Shown piece after piece: positions 1-5,464 of a stretch of DNA of 32,967 bases. The DNA is from an uncultured Bacillota bacterium (GTDB taxonomy: Bacteria; Bacillota; Clostridia; Oscillospirales; Oscillospiraceae). A program made the translations under genes and the position numbers. Location of the stretch: NCBI GenBank assembly GCA_947645675.1, contig CANSDP010000022.1:1-32967 (forward strand). The letters are read 5' to 3'. The notes under the pieces are model-generated. The model was given only the letters and a program-made list of their open reading frames with translations, was not told where the DNA came from and made no database searches. The number at the start of each line of letters is the position of its first letter. Positions within the stretch are counted from its first letter, which is position 1.

Positions 1-128
1 CCGTCTACGCCCTGAAATCCGGCGTGGAAAACCTGAGCAAGAACAACCGCTGGCCCGACAGAGACGGCGGGGAGGCTCCCGCAGAGGGGGAGCCGGAAGA
101 TAGAGAGGAGGAGATCTATGACTGCTGA
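1..128 (+). CDS. 3' end of an unknown phage-associated gene (partial)
   Basis: An open frame runs from the window edge (first full codon at 3) to TGA at 126-128 and overlaps the start of the endolysin gene by 11 bases. The roughly 41 visible residues end in a Glu-rich, highly acidic tail. The family cannot be recognised from this fragment. Its tight overlap with the lysis genes suggests it belongs to the same late operon. Confidence 0.55.
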   Translation, partial: VYALKSGVENLSKNNRWPDRDGGEAPAEGEPEDREEEIYDC

Positions 129-885
129 AAAGATTTTGGCGATCGCCCGGGGGGAGATTGGAAACAAGGAATCCCCGGCCAACTCCAACCGGGTGAAGTA
201 CAACACGGCTTACTATGGCAAGGAGGTCTCCGGGAGCAATTACGCCTGGTGCGCCGCCTTTGTCTGGTGGGTGTTCTGGAAGGCCGGGGCCTCGGCGCTG
301 TTTTACGGCGGGAAGAAAACGGCCTACTGCCCCACGCTGAAAAATTATCACAAGGGACAGGCCGTCAAGGGGGATTACAGGCCCGGGGATGTGATCTTTT
401 TCAATTTTAACGGTGGGAGCAACGCCGCCCATGTGGGCATCTGTGAGAGCTGGGACGGGGCGTACATCACCACCATCGACGGCAACACCGCCCCCACCAA
501 TGAGGCTAACGGCGGGGCCGTCATGCGGCGGAGACGGGCCAAAAAGTACATTGTCGGAGCTTACCGGCCCGGCTATCAGGGGCAGGTCAAGCCGGATGCA
601 CCGGGCTCTGGTGTGACGGAGGAGCGGAAAGCCGCCGGCGCTGCCAAGGCGCTGGACAAGAGCTTGGCCGGGACCTACGTCGTCACGGCGGGAAACGGGC
701 TCCATATCCGCAGCGGAGCCGGAGCGGGGAAGGCCAGCATGGCCGTCCTGCCCAAGGGGACCAGAGTGAGGAATTATGGCTACTACACCGAGGTGAGCGG
801 TGTGGCGTGGCTGTACGTGCAGGCCACCCATCGGGGCGTCCGGTACACCGGGTTCTGCTCCGGGCAGTATTTGAGCAAGGTTTAA
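118..885 (+). CDS. CHAP-domain endolysin with C-terminal SH3-like domain
   Basis: Probable phage peptidoglycan hydrolase (amidase or endopeptidase) of 255 aa. The N-terminal CHAP domain (about residues 1-155) shows the catalytic cysteine in WCAAF (C45), the histidine in AHVGI (H105) and an acidic/polar third position in DGNT (D121 or N123). A linker of about 30 residues leads to a bacterial SH3-like domain (about 185-252, with LHIRSG near its start) expected to bind the cell wall. There is no signal peptide, so export would rely on the holin that follows 12 bases downstream. GAGGAGG lies just before the ATG. Endolysin precedes holin here, the reverse of the more common order. The exact bond cleaved cannot be told from sequence. 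Confidence 0.9.
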   Translation: MTAEKILAIARGEIGNKESPANSNRVKYNTAYYGKEVSGSNYAWCAAFVWWVFWKAGASALFYGGKKTAYCPTLKNYHKGQAVKGDYRPGDVIFFNFNGGSNAAHVGICESWDGAYITTIDGNTAPTNEANGGAVMRRRRAKKYIVGAYRPGYQGQVKPDAPGSGVTEERKAAGAAKALDKSLAGTYVVTAGNGLHIRSGAGAGKASMAVLPKGTRVRNYGYYTEVSGVAWLYVQATHRGVRYTGFCSGQYLSKV

Positions 886-897
886 GGAGGAAAAATC

Positions 898-1227
898 ATG
901 GAAGCTATTATTCAGAACATCCCCGCAGTCATCTCTGTCATCCTGCCCCTGGTGCTGATGCTCATGGTCGTGACGAACATCATCGTGGAGGTGCTGAAAA
1001 AGCTGACTTGGGAGAGGCTGCCCACCAACATCCTGGTGTTTGTGGTGGCGATGGCCGTCACGCTGCTGGCATTCCTCGCGGCGTGCCAGATTATGGGCGT
1101 CCGCATCCTCTGGTACATGGTGGCCGGGGCCGTGGTTCTGGGCATTTTCGTGGCCTACGCGGCTATGTTTGGGTTTGATAAGCTGAGGCAGACTATGGAG
1201 CAGTTGGAGCAGATTAGGAAGAAGTAA
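898..1227 (+). CDS. Phage holin-like membrane protein
   Basis: A 109-aa protein with three hydrophobic segments (about residues 10-31, 43-63 and 69-91) and a charged C-terminal tail rich in Gln, Glu and Lys. Size, three-helix topology, the short charged end and the position 12 bases after an endolysin gene fit a holin, which permeabilises the membrane so that the lysin reaches the wall. AAGGAGG stands six bases before the ATG. No specific holin family was recognised by motif; the call rests on topology and context. A terminator follows directly, so this is the last gene of the lysis operon. Confidence 0.8.
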   Translation: MEAIIQNIPAVISVILPLVLMLMVVTNIIVEVLKKLTWERLPTNILVFVVAMAVTLLAFLAACQIMGVRILWYMVAGAVVLGIFVAYAAMFGFDKLRQTMEQLEQIRKK

Positions 1228-1231
1228 GTAT

Positions 1232-1271
1232 GCCGCCTTGTGGGACTGACCCGCAGGGCGGCTCTTTTTTT
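1232..1271 (+). terminator. Terminator of the lysis cassette
   Basis: GCCGCC (1232-1237) pairs with GGCGGC (1257-1262), with a possible inner GGG/CCC helix, followed by a run of eight T (1264-1271). It lies four bases after the holin stop codon. Confidence 0.85.
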
Positions 1272-1312
1272 GCGGCAAATTCCCAGGCGTTTGGGATTTT
1301 GCTGTTCGGTTT

Positions 1313-1483
1313 TCAAGGTGCCTGTATGTAAACGGGGCGGCGATTGACTCCCCCGGTGCCGATGGGGTATACCCATGAGCGCCCGCCCTGATCGGGCGGC
1401 TGGGCTTGCACCAGCGGCGGCGGATGCCGTCGGCCTTGCGGGTTTCTTGTAATGCTCCATACCTGCATCTTTTTCGGATTCAT
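1313..1483 (-). CDS. Doubtful small ORF in a GC-rich structured spacer
   Basis: A 56-codon frame starting at the ATG at 1483 gives a Pro/Arg/Gln-rich peptide. No good ribosome binding site precedes it, and a second frame on the same strand (start 1460) is also open, so coding is uncertain. The DNA contains strong palindromes such as GCCCGCCCTGATCGGGCGGC (about 1380-1400), so the segment may act as RNA or DNA structure instead. It lies downstream of the leftward small-gene operon and would be its last gene if real. Confidence 0.2.
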   Translation of the reverse strand: MNPKKMQVWSITRNPQGRRHPPPLVQAQPPDQGGRSWVYPIGTGGVNRRPVYIQAP

Positions 1484-1526
1484 GTACGTTAGCGGGTGGC
1501 TGCTGTCGGCCTTGCTGTGTGCCCTC

Positions 1527-1658
1527 CTATGGCCTTTTGTAGCCCTTGCACTGCTTCGAGCCGCAAAGGGCGGCAAATTCAATTCTCTGCCCTTTCGGCG
1601 CGTTTTTGTAGTTGACCGGGCATTCCTTGTTTTTGCATTCGTTACAACAATATTTCAT
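1527..1658 (-). CDS. Cysteine-rich 43-aa protein
   Basis: A short leftward gene with a good ribosome binding site (AAAGGA, eight bases before the ATG at 1658) and a TAG stop at 1527-1529. The 43-residue product has six cysteines: C4, C5, C8 and C13 near the N-terminus, C32 and C37 near the C-terminus. The spacing suggests a small metal-binding knuckle, probably zinc; this is inference. It is basic overall and ends in GYKRP. It follows the 107-aa gene by 45 bases in the same leftward operon. No family was recognised. Confidence 0.6.
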   Translation of the reverse strand: MKYCCNECKNKECPVNYKNAPKGQRIEFAALCGSKQCKGYKRP

Positions 1659-1703
1659 GCTCGTTATCCTTTCCAGCCTGCCAGTCTCGCTGGTCAAACG
1701 CTT

Positions 1704-2027
1704 TCAGCTAATCAGCCCATGGAGACGACCGCAGGAAACGATGTCCCGGATGATGGCCTCCGTAAGTTCAACCTTCTCCTTCCCGTCCATAATGGATGCT
1801 ATCATCCGGGCCCTGCTTGCGAAGTTAGCCATTTCCATTTTCAGACCGATGTAGGCTTGGTGCTCATCCATGGCTCCGGCCGCCACACGCAGGGCATCGG
1901 CAATGTCCTCGTTCTTACGAGCTGTACTACCATACCGATTCATGCCAGTTTCTTGGTAGTTCTGGAAAGCGGTATCGGCCTTGGCCTGAAAGCTGGCGGC
2001 CAGCTTCTCCAGTTCTTCTCTTTTCAT
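1704..2027 (-). CDS. Hypothetical phage protein, 107 aa
   Basis: The product is a mainly helical, charged protein without membrane segments or cysteine motifs that indicate a fold; a pair of Arg-Met rich helices lies around residues 65-85. GGAGGAG stands seven bases before the ATG, and the start lies three bases after the stop of the upstream 126-aa gene, so the two are translationally close. The function is unknown. Its place in the early/lysogeny-side operon of the phage element suggests an accessory role. Confidence 0.75.
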   Translation of the reverse strand: MKREELEKLAASFQAKADTAFQNYQETGMNRYGSTARKNEDIADALRVAAGAMDEHQAYIGLKMEMANFASRARMIASIMDGKEKVELTEAIIRDIVSCGRLHGLIS

Positions 2028-2030
2028 AGA

Positions 2031-2411
2031 TTACTCCTCCGTGGTAAGCCTGATGAAGTTTCTGGCATACTCGCAGATTCTTGTGGGGTGAATGCCATCG
2101 TCGATGTAGGCGTCTTCAACACCGTGCGCTGTTCTGTTTGTCCAGAGGTCTAAAACTGCCACGGCCCAATCAAACCTCCAGTTGTCCAGCCGATGATGGC
2201 GCCGATACAGCGTTGCTGCAACGCACACCGCCACAGGAACGCGGCCATAGACTTTTAAGGCTTCATCGAATTTCCCGTTCATTACGTCCGGGCTGGACAT
2301 CATCTTGGAGGCATCGCGCACTTTTCTGATGAATGCGAACTTTGCCTCCCGGCTCCCATCGCCGTTTGCCTGCTTCTTAATTTCGTTGGCAAGCGTCCTG
2401 TCGAGTTTCAC
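2031..2411 (-). CDS. Hypothetical phage protein, 126 aa, GTG start
   Basis: The open frame extends upstream to 2507, but the start is placed at the GTG at 2411 because AAAGGAG lies six bases before it; the longer version would run into the end of the preceding 200-aa gene. The product begins with a Lys/Arg-rich helical region and has a Trp-rich stretch (LDNWRFDWAV, about residues 73-82). No family was recognised. It lies third in a leftward operon whose first gene starts at 3302. Confidence 0.7.
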   Translation of the reverse strand: MKLDRTLANEIKKQANGDGSREAKFAFIRKVRDASKMMSSPDVMNGKFDEALKVYGRVPVAVCVAATLYRRHHRLDNWRFDWAVAVLDLWTNRTAHGVEDAYIDDGIHPTRICEYARNFIRLTTEE

Positions 2412-2458
2412 TTGTGACTCCTTTCCGCCTTCGTAGCCTCCGGGGCGGGCTGTGTGTG

Positions 2459-3061
2459 TTAGTCCCAGAAGGGGCGAATCTGGCCGTTCCAGGCTTCCCA
2501 CTGCCACTGGCCACGCCCGACGTTGAAACGAATGTAGTGGTAATCCGTGGCGCAGTAGATGGGGCGGCGGTCGATTTTCTTCCCGGTCCGGCGGAGCTGG
2601 CTGTGCCGGTTGATTTCGTACTCATCGACCTCATGCAGGATGGTGATCTTGCTGCGTTCAAAGCCGAACTCGTCGCAGATCCAATCCAGGGCCTCGTCAT
2701 CGCTCATGTAGTGCGCTGCGCCGCTGGGGATGCTCTCGGCCAGGTCGGTGTATTGAGCCTGGGTGATGTTGTGGGTGTCTTCGTAGGGTTTCCACTCCTG
2801 CTCCCGCTCCAGCTCCTTCTTGAGGCGCTCAATCTCGGTATCGCGGCGGGTGAGCTCGGCGGCCTGGCTGCGCTCCTGCTTGATGGTGTCCATGTTGACC
2901 TCACGCTGGATGCGCTCGGCGATCCCGTCAACGTTCTTCTTGTAGGCTTTGCAAAAGGCGTCCTTGTCGCCGTCGAATTCCATGTAGGCCCGCTCAATGG
3001 CCGCATACTGCACCAGTGTGGGGTAGAAGCCGGTGCGCTTCTCAAATTCCTCGATCATCAT
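2459..3061 (-). CDS. Hypothetical phage/mobile-element protein, 200 aa
   Basis: A soluble 200-aa protein. Residues 1-50 are helical, about 50-95 form a charged probable coiled coil (ELTRRDTEIERLKKELEREQ), and the C-terminal third is aromatic-rich, ending near GQIRPFWD. It resembles hypothetical proteins I associate with mobile elements of gut Clostridia, but I cannot name a domain. A strong binding site (AAGGAGGG) precedes a double ATG; the first (3061) gives this length. The gap to the 37-aa gene upstream holds an apparent RNA unit on the other strand whose -35 element overlaps this gene's ribosome binding site. Confidence 0.75.
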   Translation of the reverse strand: MMIEEFEKRTGFYPTLVQYAAIERAYMEFDGDKDAFCKAYKKNVDGIAERIQREVNMDTIKQERSQAAELTRRDTEIERLKKELEREQEWKPYEDTHNITQAQYTDLAESIPSGAAHYMSDDEALDWICDEFGFERSKITILHEVDEYEINRHSQLRRTGKKIDRRPIYCATDYHYIRFNVGRGQWQWEAWNGQIRPFWD

Positions 3062-3075
3062 AATCGATGCCCTCC

Positions 3076-3190
3076 TTGATTTTTTTGCCTTACTCTGTTA
3101 TCATGGAGGCGGGCCGGGGTAAGGCTCCCGGCACCGCCCGTTTGGGTTTGGGTAGCGGTTCTCTTGGTAGGGGCCCCGCTACCCTTTTTT
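3076..3190 (+). ncRNA. Candidate small RNA unit opposite the leftward operon
   Basis: On the + strand a promoter-like pair, TTGATT (3076-3081) and TATCAT (3099-3104) with a 17-base spacer, is followed by a long hairpin (GGCGGGCCGGG at 3108-3118 with CCCGGC and CCGCC at 3127-3138) and then a terminator (GGGTAGCGG 3150-3158 pairing with CCGCTACCC 3176-3184, then T6). No + strand gene lies here; the surrounding genes run leftward. The predicted RNA is about 80 bases, starting near 3110. It would be antisense to the spacer between the 37-aa and 200-aa genes. The structure is visible in sequence; its expression is inference. Confidence 0.45.
3150..3190 (+). terminator. Rightward terminator inside a leftward operon
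   Basis: A nine-base-pair stem, GGGTAGCGG/CCGCTACCC, is followed by TTTTTT in the + direction. On the leftward strand the hairpin has no U-run after it, so it is a terminator only for rightward transcription. The T-run overlaps the stop codon of the 37-aa gene. Confidence 0.7.
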
Positions 3191-3302
3191 ATTTGGCTTC
3201 GTCAAGCACTGCCTTGACCGCTTCCCGGAGTTCCTCAAGCGTCTTGCACTTGTCAATCAGCTCAAGCACCATCCGCAGGATATACTCCGTGTTGGTTGCC
3301 AT
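3189..3302 (-). CDS. Small helical 37-aa protein
   Basis: The first gene of the leftward operon: ATG at 3302, TAA at 3189-3191. The 37-residue product is predicted to be one or two amphipathic helices (ILRMVLELIDKCKTLEELRE), soluble rather than membrane-spanning. The purine-rich stretch GAAAGGAAGTGAGGAAG upstream supplies a ribosome binding site about 12 bases from the ATG, slightly far. It lies about 60 bases downstream of a near-consensus promoter. Function unknown; such small helical leader genes are common in phage immunity regions. Confidence 0.55.
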   Translation of the reverse strand: MATNTEYILRMVLELIDKCKTLEELREAVKAVLDEAK

Positions 3303-3361
3303 CTCGTCCACTTCCTCACTTCCTTTCTTAAGGGGCTGGCCGCCCCTGCCTTACAAATACT

Positions 3362-3389
3362 ATTATAAAGGTTTTTCTTAAAATGTCAA
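3362..3389 (-). promoter_or_regulatory. Near-consensus promoter of the leftward phage operon
   Basis: Reading leftward: TTGACA (3389-3384), a 16-base spacer, TATAAT (3367-3362). Both hexamers are perfect consensus. It drives the operon beginning with the 37-aa gene at 3302. Repeats of TTTCTTA lie across and beside it. Confidence 0.8.
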
Positions 3390-3435
3390 GTATTTTCTTA
3401 AATAAAATCGAAAAAATTTAAAATTTTTCTTGACG
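3370..3435. promoter_or_regulatory. AT-rich divergent operator region with TTTCTTA repeats
   Basis: TTTTCTTA-type motifs occur at about 3373 and 3393, with TTTTTCTTGACG at 3424 running into the rightward -35 box; the first two are 20 bases apart. Between them lies the AT palindrome AAAAATTTAAAATTTTT (about 3412-3428). Location between two strong divergent promoters and next to two HTH genes suggests binding sites for those regulators. The binding is inferred. Confidence 0.45.
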
Positions 3436-3458
3436 TGATAAAGATTATCCTTTATGAT
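3430..3458 (+). promoter_or_regulatory. Promoter of the rightward phage regulators
   Basis: TTGACG (3430-3435), a 17-base spacer and TATGAT (3453-3458). It lies 22 bases before the ATG of the first HTH gene, giving a very short leader that contains GGAGGTG. Confidence 0.75.
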
Positions 3459-3479
3459 AGGGGGTGCGGAGGTGATTTC

Positions 3480-3689
3480 ATGGATATTCCGACAAAGATC
3501 AAGATGGCGGAAGTATATGCCAAAATCAGCGAAACAGAGCTTTCGCGTAAAATAGGCACGTCGCCGCAGGCATTTAACCAGCGGATGAAGACGGGTAAGT
3601 TCTCATCACTGGAGCTGGTTAAGATTGCGGAGGCACTTGGTGCCGAGTTTGAGTGCAAATTCCGTTTCCCGGACGGAACCGAGATTTGA
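3480..3689 (+). CDS. Cro/C1-type HTH regulator, 69 aa
   Basis: A 69-residue protein made up almost entirely of a phage-type helix-turn-helix fold: the recognition region covers about residues 16-45 (TELSRKIGTSPQAFNQRMK) and a helical ending precedes a short FECKFRFPDG strand segment. The frame is open further upstream, but the ATG at 3480 has GGAGGTG at the right spacing and follows the promoter. It is likely a Cro-like or C1-like regulator acting on the divergent promoters just upstream. It is followed after 11 bases by a second HTH gene, so the two form an operon. Which lysogenic state it favours cannot be told. Confidence 0.8.
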   Translation: MDIPTKIKMAEVYAKISETELSRKIGTSPQAFNQRMKTGKFSSLELVKIAEALGAEFECKFRFPDGTEI

Positions 3690-3700
3690 GGAGGCCAACG

Positions 3701-3982
3701 ATGAGCTATTTTTCCACCCCGGACAGCTATAAAAGGGTGTACCTTTCCTTTGACCCCATGCACCGCCTTATGCAGGAGAGGAATATCACTGACCTGCAGT
3801 TGGCCCAGAAGGTGGGCGTGAAGGTGGACGTGATCCGGAACACCTACAAGTACTTGGACGCCGTGACGCTTTCCCAGGTTCGGAGCATCTGCGAGGCCCT
3901 CGACTGCGGCCCCGGAGATCTGATGACCGCCGGGAAGGTTGAGTGCATCCCTGCCAAAAAAGAAGACCCGGACGCCAGGTGA
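3701..3982 (+). CDS. HTH (XRE-type) regulator, 93 aa
   Basis: A second small DNA-binding protein. After about 16 residues of unusual N-terminal sequence (MSYFSTPDSYKRVYLS), a compact XRE helix-turn-helix follows (about residues 22-75: LMQERNITDLQLAQKVGVKV, then the SICEALDCGPGDLM end seen in YozG-like proteins). GAGGAGG lies before the ATG at 3701; the earlier ATG in frame (3653) would overlap the upstream gene and lacks a binding site. Together with the 69-aa regulator it makes a two-regulator rightward operon. Probable role: phage gene control, or a partner of the upstream protein. Confidence 0.8.
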   Translation: MSYFSTPDSYKRVYLSFDPMHRLMQERNITDLQLAQKVGVKVDVIRNTYKYLDAVTLSQVRSICEALDCGPGDLMTAGKVECIPAKKEDPDAR

Positions 3983-3991
3983 GCGTCCGGG
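3967..3991 (+). other. Strong hairpin over the stop codon of the second HTH gene
   Basis: CCCGGACGC (3967-3975) is perfectly complementary to GCGTCCGGG (3983-3991), with a seven-base loop that holds the stop codon. No T-run follows, so it may stabilise the 3' end or act with the terminator 30 bases downstream. Confidence 0.5.
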
Positions 3992-4021
3992 GAGGGGAGA
4001 GCAGGGGCATATTCTTTTAAG

Positions 4022-4054
4022 AGCGGGGATGCCGTGCCGGGCCTCCCCGCTTTT
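4022..4054 (+). terminator. Terminator of the phage regulator operon
   Basis: GCGGGGA (4023-4029) pairs with TCCCCGC (4044-4050), followed by TTTT. Confidence 0.7.
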
Positions 4055-4291
4055 CTGTCCATGTACAGCCCCCCGCGCCCATCCAGGCCCGCCAAGCCCG
4101 ATGGACAGTGAAATCCTAATCAAGCCGCTCTCCTTATGGCCGGAGTATAGCACGGACGTTTTGCCGATTCTGCTGGAAAAAGGGGGCTGCTCTTAACCTC
4201 AGTTTTAACCTCAAACTACGGTTTTAACCTCAATTTAACCTCAACTTTTCTTGTTCCGCTTACCTCCGTTTTGTCAGATTTCGCTACATGG
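4055..4291. other. Non-coding junction between phage element and chromosome
   Basis: No credible gene is visible between the regulator terminator and the rpsI terminator. The zone contains four TTAACCTCA repeats (4193-4243). If the upstream block is an integrated prophage, its right attachment site probably lies here, but the other end is outside the window, so no duplicated core can be identified. Confidence 0.5.
4193..4243. repeat. Four direct repeats of TTAACCTCA
   Basis: Exact copies start at 4193, 4205, 4224 and 4235 (spacings 12, 19 and 11). The surrounding sequence is AT-rich relative to the neighbours. Possible roles are arm-type recombinase sites or a regulator array at the element's end; neither is proven. 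Confidence 0.8.
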
Positions 4292-4326
4292 AAAAACCCC
4301 GGAACCGTTGCGGCTCCGGGGTTTTG
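4292..4326 (-). terminator. Terminator of rplM-rpsI
   Basis: AAAAACCCCGGAACC pairs with GGCTCCGGGGTTTT across a short loop, nine bases beyond the rpsI stop codon. It is symmetrical and may work in both directions. Confidence 0.85.
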
Positions 4327-4334
4327 CAGGAATA

Positions 4335-4739
4335 TCAACGCTTGCTGAACTGGGGGGCGCGGCGGGCGGCCTTGAGGCCGTACTTCTTGCGCTCCTTCAT
4401 ACGAGGGTCGCGGGTCAGGAAACCGGCGGCCTTGAGGGCGGGACGGTTCTCCTCGCTGGCCAGCAGCAGGGCGCGGGCGATGCCGTGCCGGATGGCGCCG
4501 GCCTGACCGGTGACGCCGCCGCCGGTGACGGTGGCCACAATGTCAACCTTGCCCACCTGGTTGGTGGTGACCAGGGGCTGACGGACGATCAGCTTCAGGG
4601 TCTCCAGGCCAAAATAGTCGTCGATGTCACGGCCATTGATGGTGATAGCGCCGGTGCCGTTCTCAAACAGATGGACGCGGGCCACGGAGGACTTCCGCCG
4701 GCCGGTGCCATAGAAATAGGGCTTTTTGCTCTTATACAT
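4335..4739 (-). CDS. rpsI: 30S ribosomal protein S9
   Basis: S9 sits in the small-subunit head and its C-terminal tail reaches the P-site tRNA. The 134-aa product has the family hallmarks: [12 protein letters not shown] near the N-terminus, [14 protein letters not shown] mid-protein, [20 protein letters not shown], and the basic terminus QFSKR. The start is the ATG at 4739, nine bases after GGAGG; a TTG two codons earlier is possible but has a poorer distance. It follows rplM with a 14-base gap, the usual bacterial pair. Confidence 0.97.
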   Translation of the reverse strand: MYKSKKPYFYGTGRRKSSVARVHLFENGTGAITINGRDIDDYFGLETLKLIVRQPLVTTNQVGKVDIVATVTGGGVTGQAGAIRHGIARALLLASEENRPALKAAGFLTRDPRMKERKKYGLKAARRAPQFSKR

Positions 4740-4753
4740 GTTCAAAATCCTCC

Positions 4754-5185
4754 TTACTCAGCGTCCCAGAGCTCGGGCTTCTGGGCGGCGTGGTTGTGCT
4801 CGCCGGCGCGGTAGATGTGCAGACGGGTCAGGGCCTCCCGGGAGAGGGTGTTCTTGGGCATCATGCCCTTGACGGCCAGCTGCATCGCCAGCTCAGGCTT
4901 GGTCTGCATCAGGGTGCGGTACTTGGTCTCCTTCAGACCGCCCACCCAGCCGGAGTGGGTACGGTAGTACTTCTGGTCCAGCTTTTTGCCGGTGAGCACC
5001 GCCTTCTCGGCGTTGATGATGATGACGAAGTCGCCGCAGTCGGCGTTGGGAGTGAACTCGGGCTTGCGCTTGCCCCGCAGCAGATCGGCGGCGATGACAG
5101 CGGTCTTGCCCATGGGCTTGCCGGCGGCGTCGATGACGTACCACTTGCGCTCGATGCTGCCCTTTTTGGCCATGAACGTGGACAT
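4754..5185 (-). CDS. rplM: 50S ribosomal protein L13
   Basis: An early-assembling large-subunit protein. The 143-aa product has the usual length and motifs: [18 protein letters not shown] at the N-terminus, [30 protein letters not shown], and the [17 protein letters not shown] ending. The ATG at 5185 is preceded by GGAGG at eight bases. It is the first gene of the rplM-rpsI operon, with a strong promoter about 90 bases upstream. Confidence 0.97.
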   Translation of the reverse strand: MSTFMAKKGSIERKWYVIDAAGKPMGKTAVIAADLLRGKRKPEFTPNADCGDFVIIINAEKAVLTGKKLDQKYYRTHSGWVGGLKETKYRTLMQTKPELAMQLAVKGMMPKNTLSREALTRLHIYRAGEHNHAAQKPELWDAE

Positions 5186-5270
5186 AGGTAAAACCTCCAA
5201 TTTCCTTTACATTTATCTGAAAAATGCTCTGTTACAAACATTTTGCTCCATGTGACGTACAAGCGGAGCG
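5186..5270 (-). promoter_or_regulatory. Leader of the rplM-rpsI transcript
   Basis: About 85 bases lie between the predicted start of transcription and the L13 start codon. Two small hairpins are possible: GCTCC/GGAGC near the 5' end, and AAAATG/CATTTT closer to the gene. Bacillota often carry an autoregulatory L13-binding leader here; I see the right position and potential structure but cannot confirm that family. Confidence 0.35.
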
Positions 5271-5276
5271 TGTTGT

Positions 5277-5305
5277 ATTATAGTACGGGGACGGCGGGGT
5301 GTCAA
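5277..5305 (-). promoter_or_regulatory. Promoter of rplM-rpsI
   Basis: Reading leftward: TTGACA (5305-5300), 17-base spacer, TATAAT (5282-5277). Both hexamers are perfect, as expected for a ribosomal protein operon. Confidence 0.9.
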
Positions 5306-5407
5306 CGGGTTTTGGAATAAATTTTTATAAAATCTTTTATATCTTAAATTTTCTTCTGATATCTCCTGTTTTCTCCCGATATCTCGCGTTTGATTTTTGA
5401 TTTTAAC

Positions 5408-5437
5408 TTGCGGAGGCGCGGATATTTATGGTAAAAT
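5408..5437 (+). promoter_or_regulatory. Probable promoter of the TtcA-family gene
   Basis: TTGCGG (5408-5413), 18-base spacer, TAAAAT (5432-5437) preceded by TGG. It lies 27 bases upstream of the ATG. Two GATATCTC direct repeats lie 25 to 50 bases further upstream. Confidence 0.5.
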
Positions 5438-5464
5438 AGGCCTATTGCGTAAGGAGGATGTCCC

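Larger units (their letters stand above)
1..4290. mobile_element. Right end of a prophage or phage-derived element
   Basis: This stretch carries a CHAP endolysin and holin, an operon of small unrecognised genes on the opposite strand, and divergent Cro/C1-type regulators. It is followed by core ribosomal protein genes. No integrase, portal or tail gene lies inside the window, so whether the element is complete cannot be judged. The right boundary is placed between the regulator terminator (about 4054) and the rpsI terminator (4292); the exact attachment site is not visible. Phage origin is inferred from gene content and order. Confidence 0.65.

Noticed and set aside
1452..2153. 233-codon + strand frame
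   Set aside because: It starts without a binding site and runs antisense to the 43-aa and 107-aa genes, both with good starts.
2414..3079. 221-codon + strand frame opposite the 200-aa gene
   Set aside because: The leftward gene has a strong ribosome binding site and operon context; the rightward frame is Leu/Val/Gly-rich without a binding site.
3452..4153. 233-codon minus-strand frame over the HTH genes
   Set aside because: Antisense to two recognised HTH regulators and their promoter.
4193..4243. Iteron-type replication origin
   Set aside because: Only four short repeats with irregular spacing and no replication initiator gene beside them.
5186..5270. Certain L13 autoregulatory leader
   Set aside because: Position fits, but the hairpins are weak and I cannot match the known consensus by eye; kept only as a low-confidence leader.
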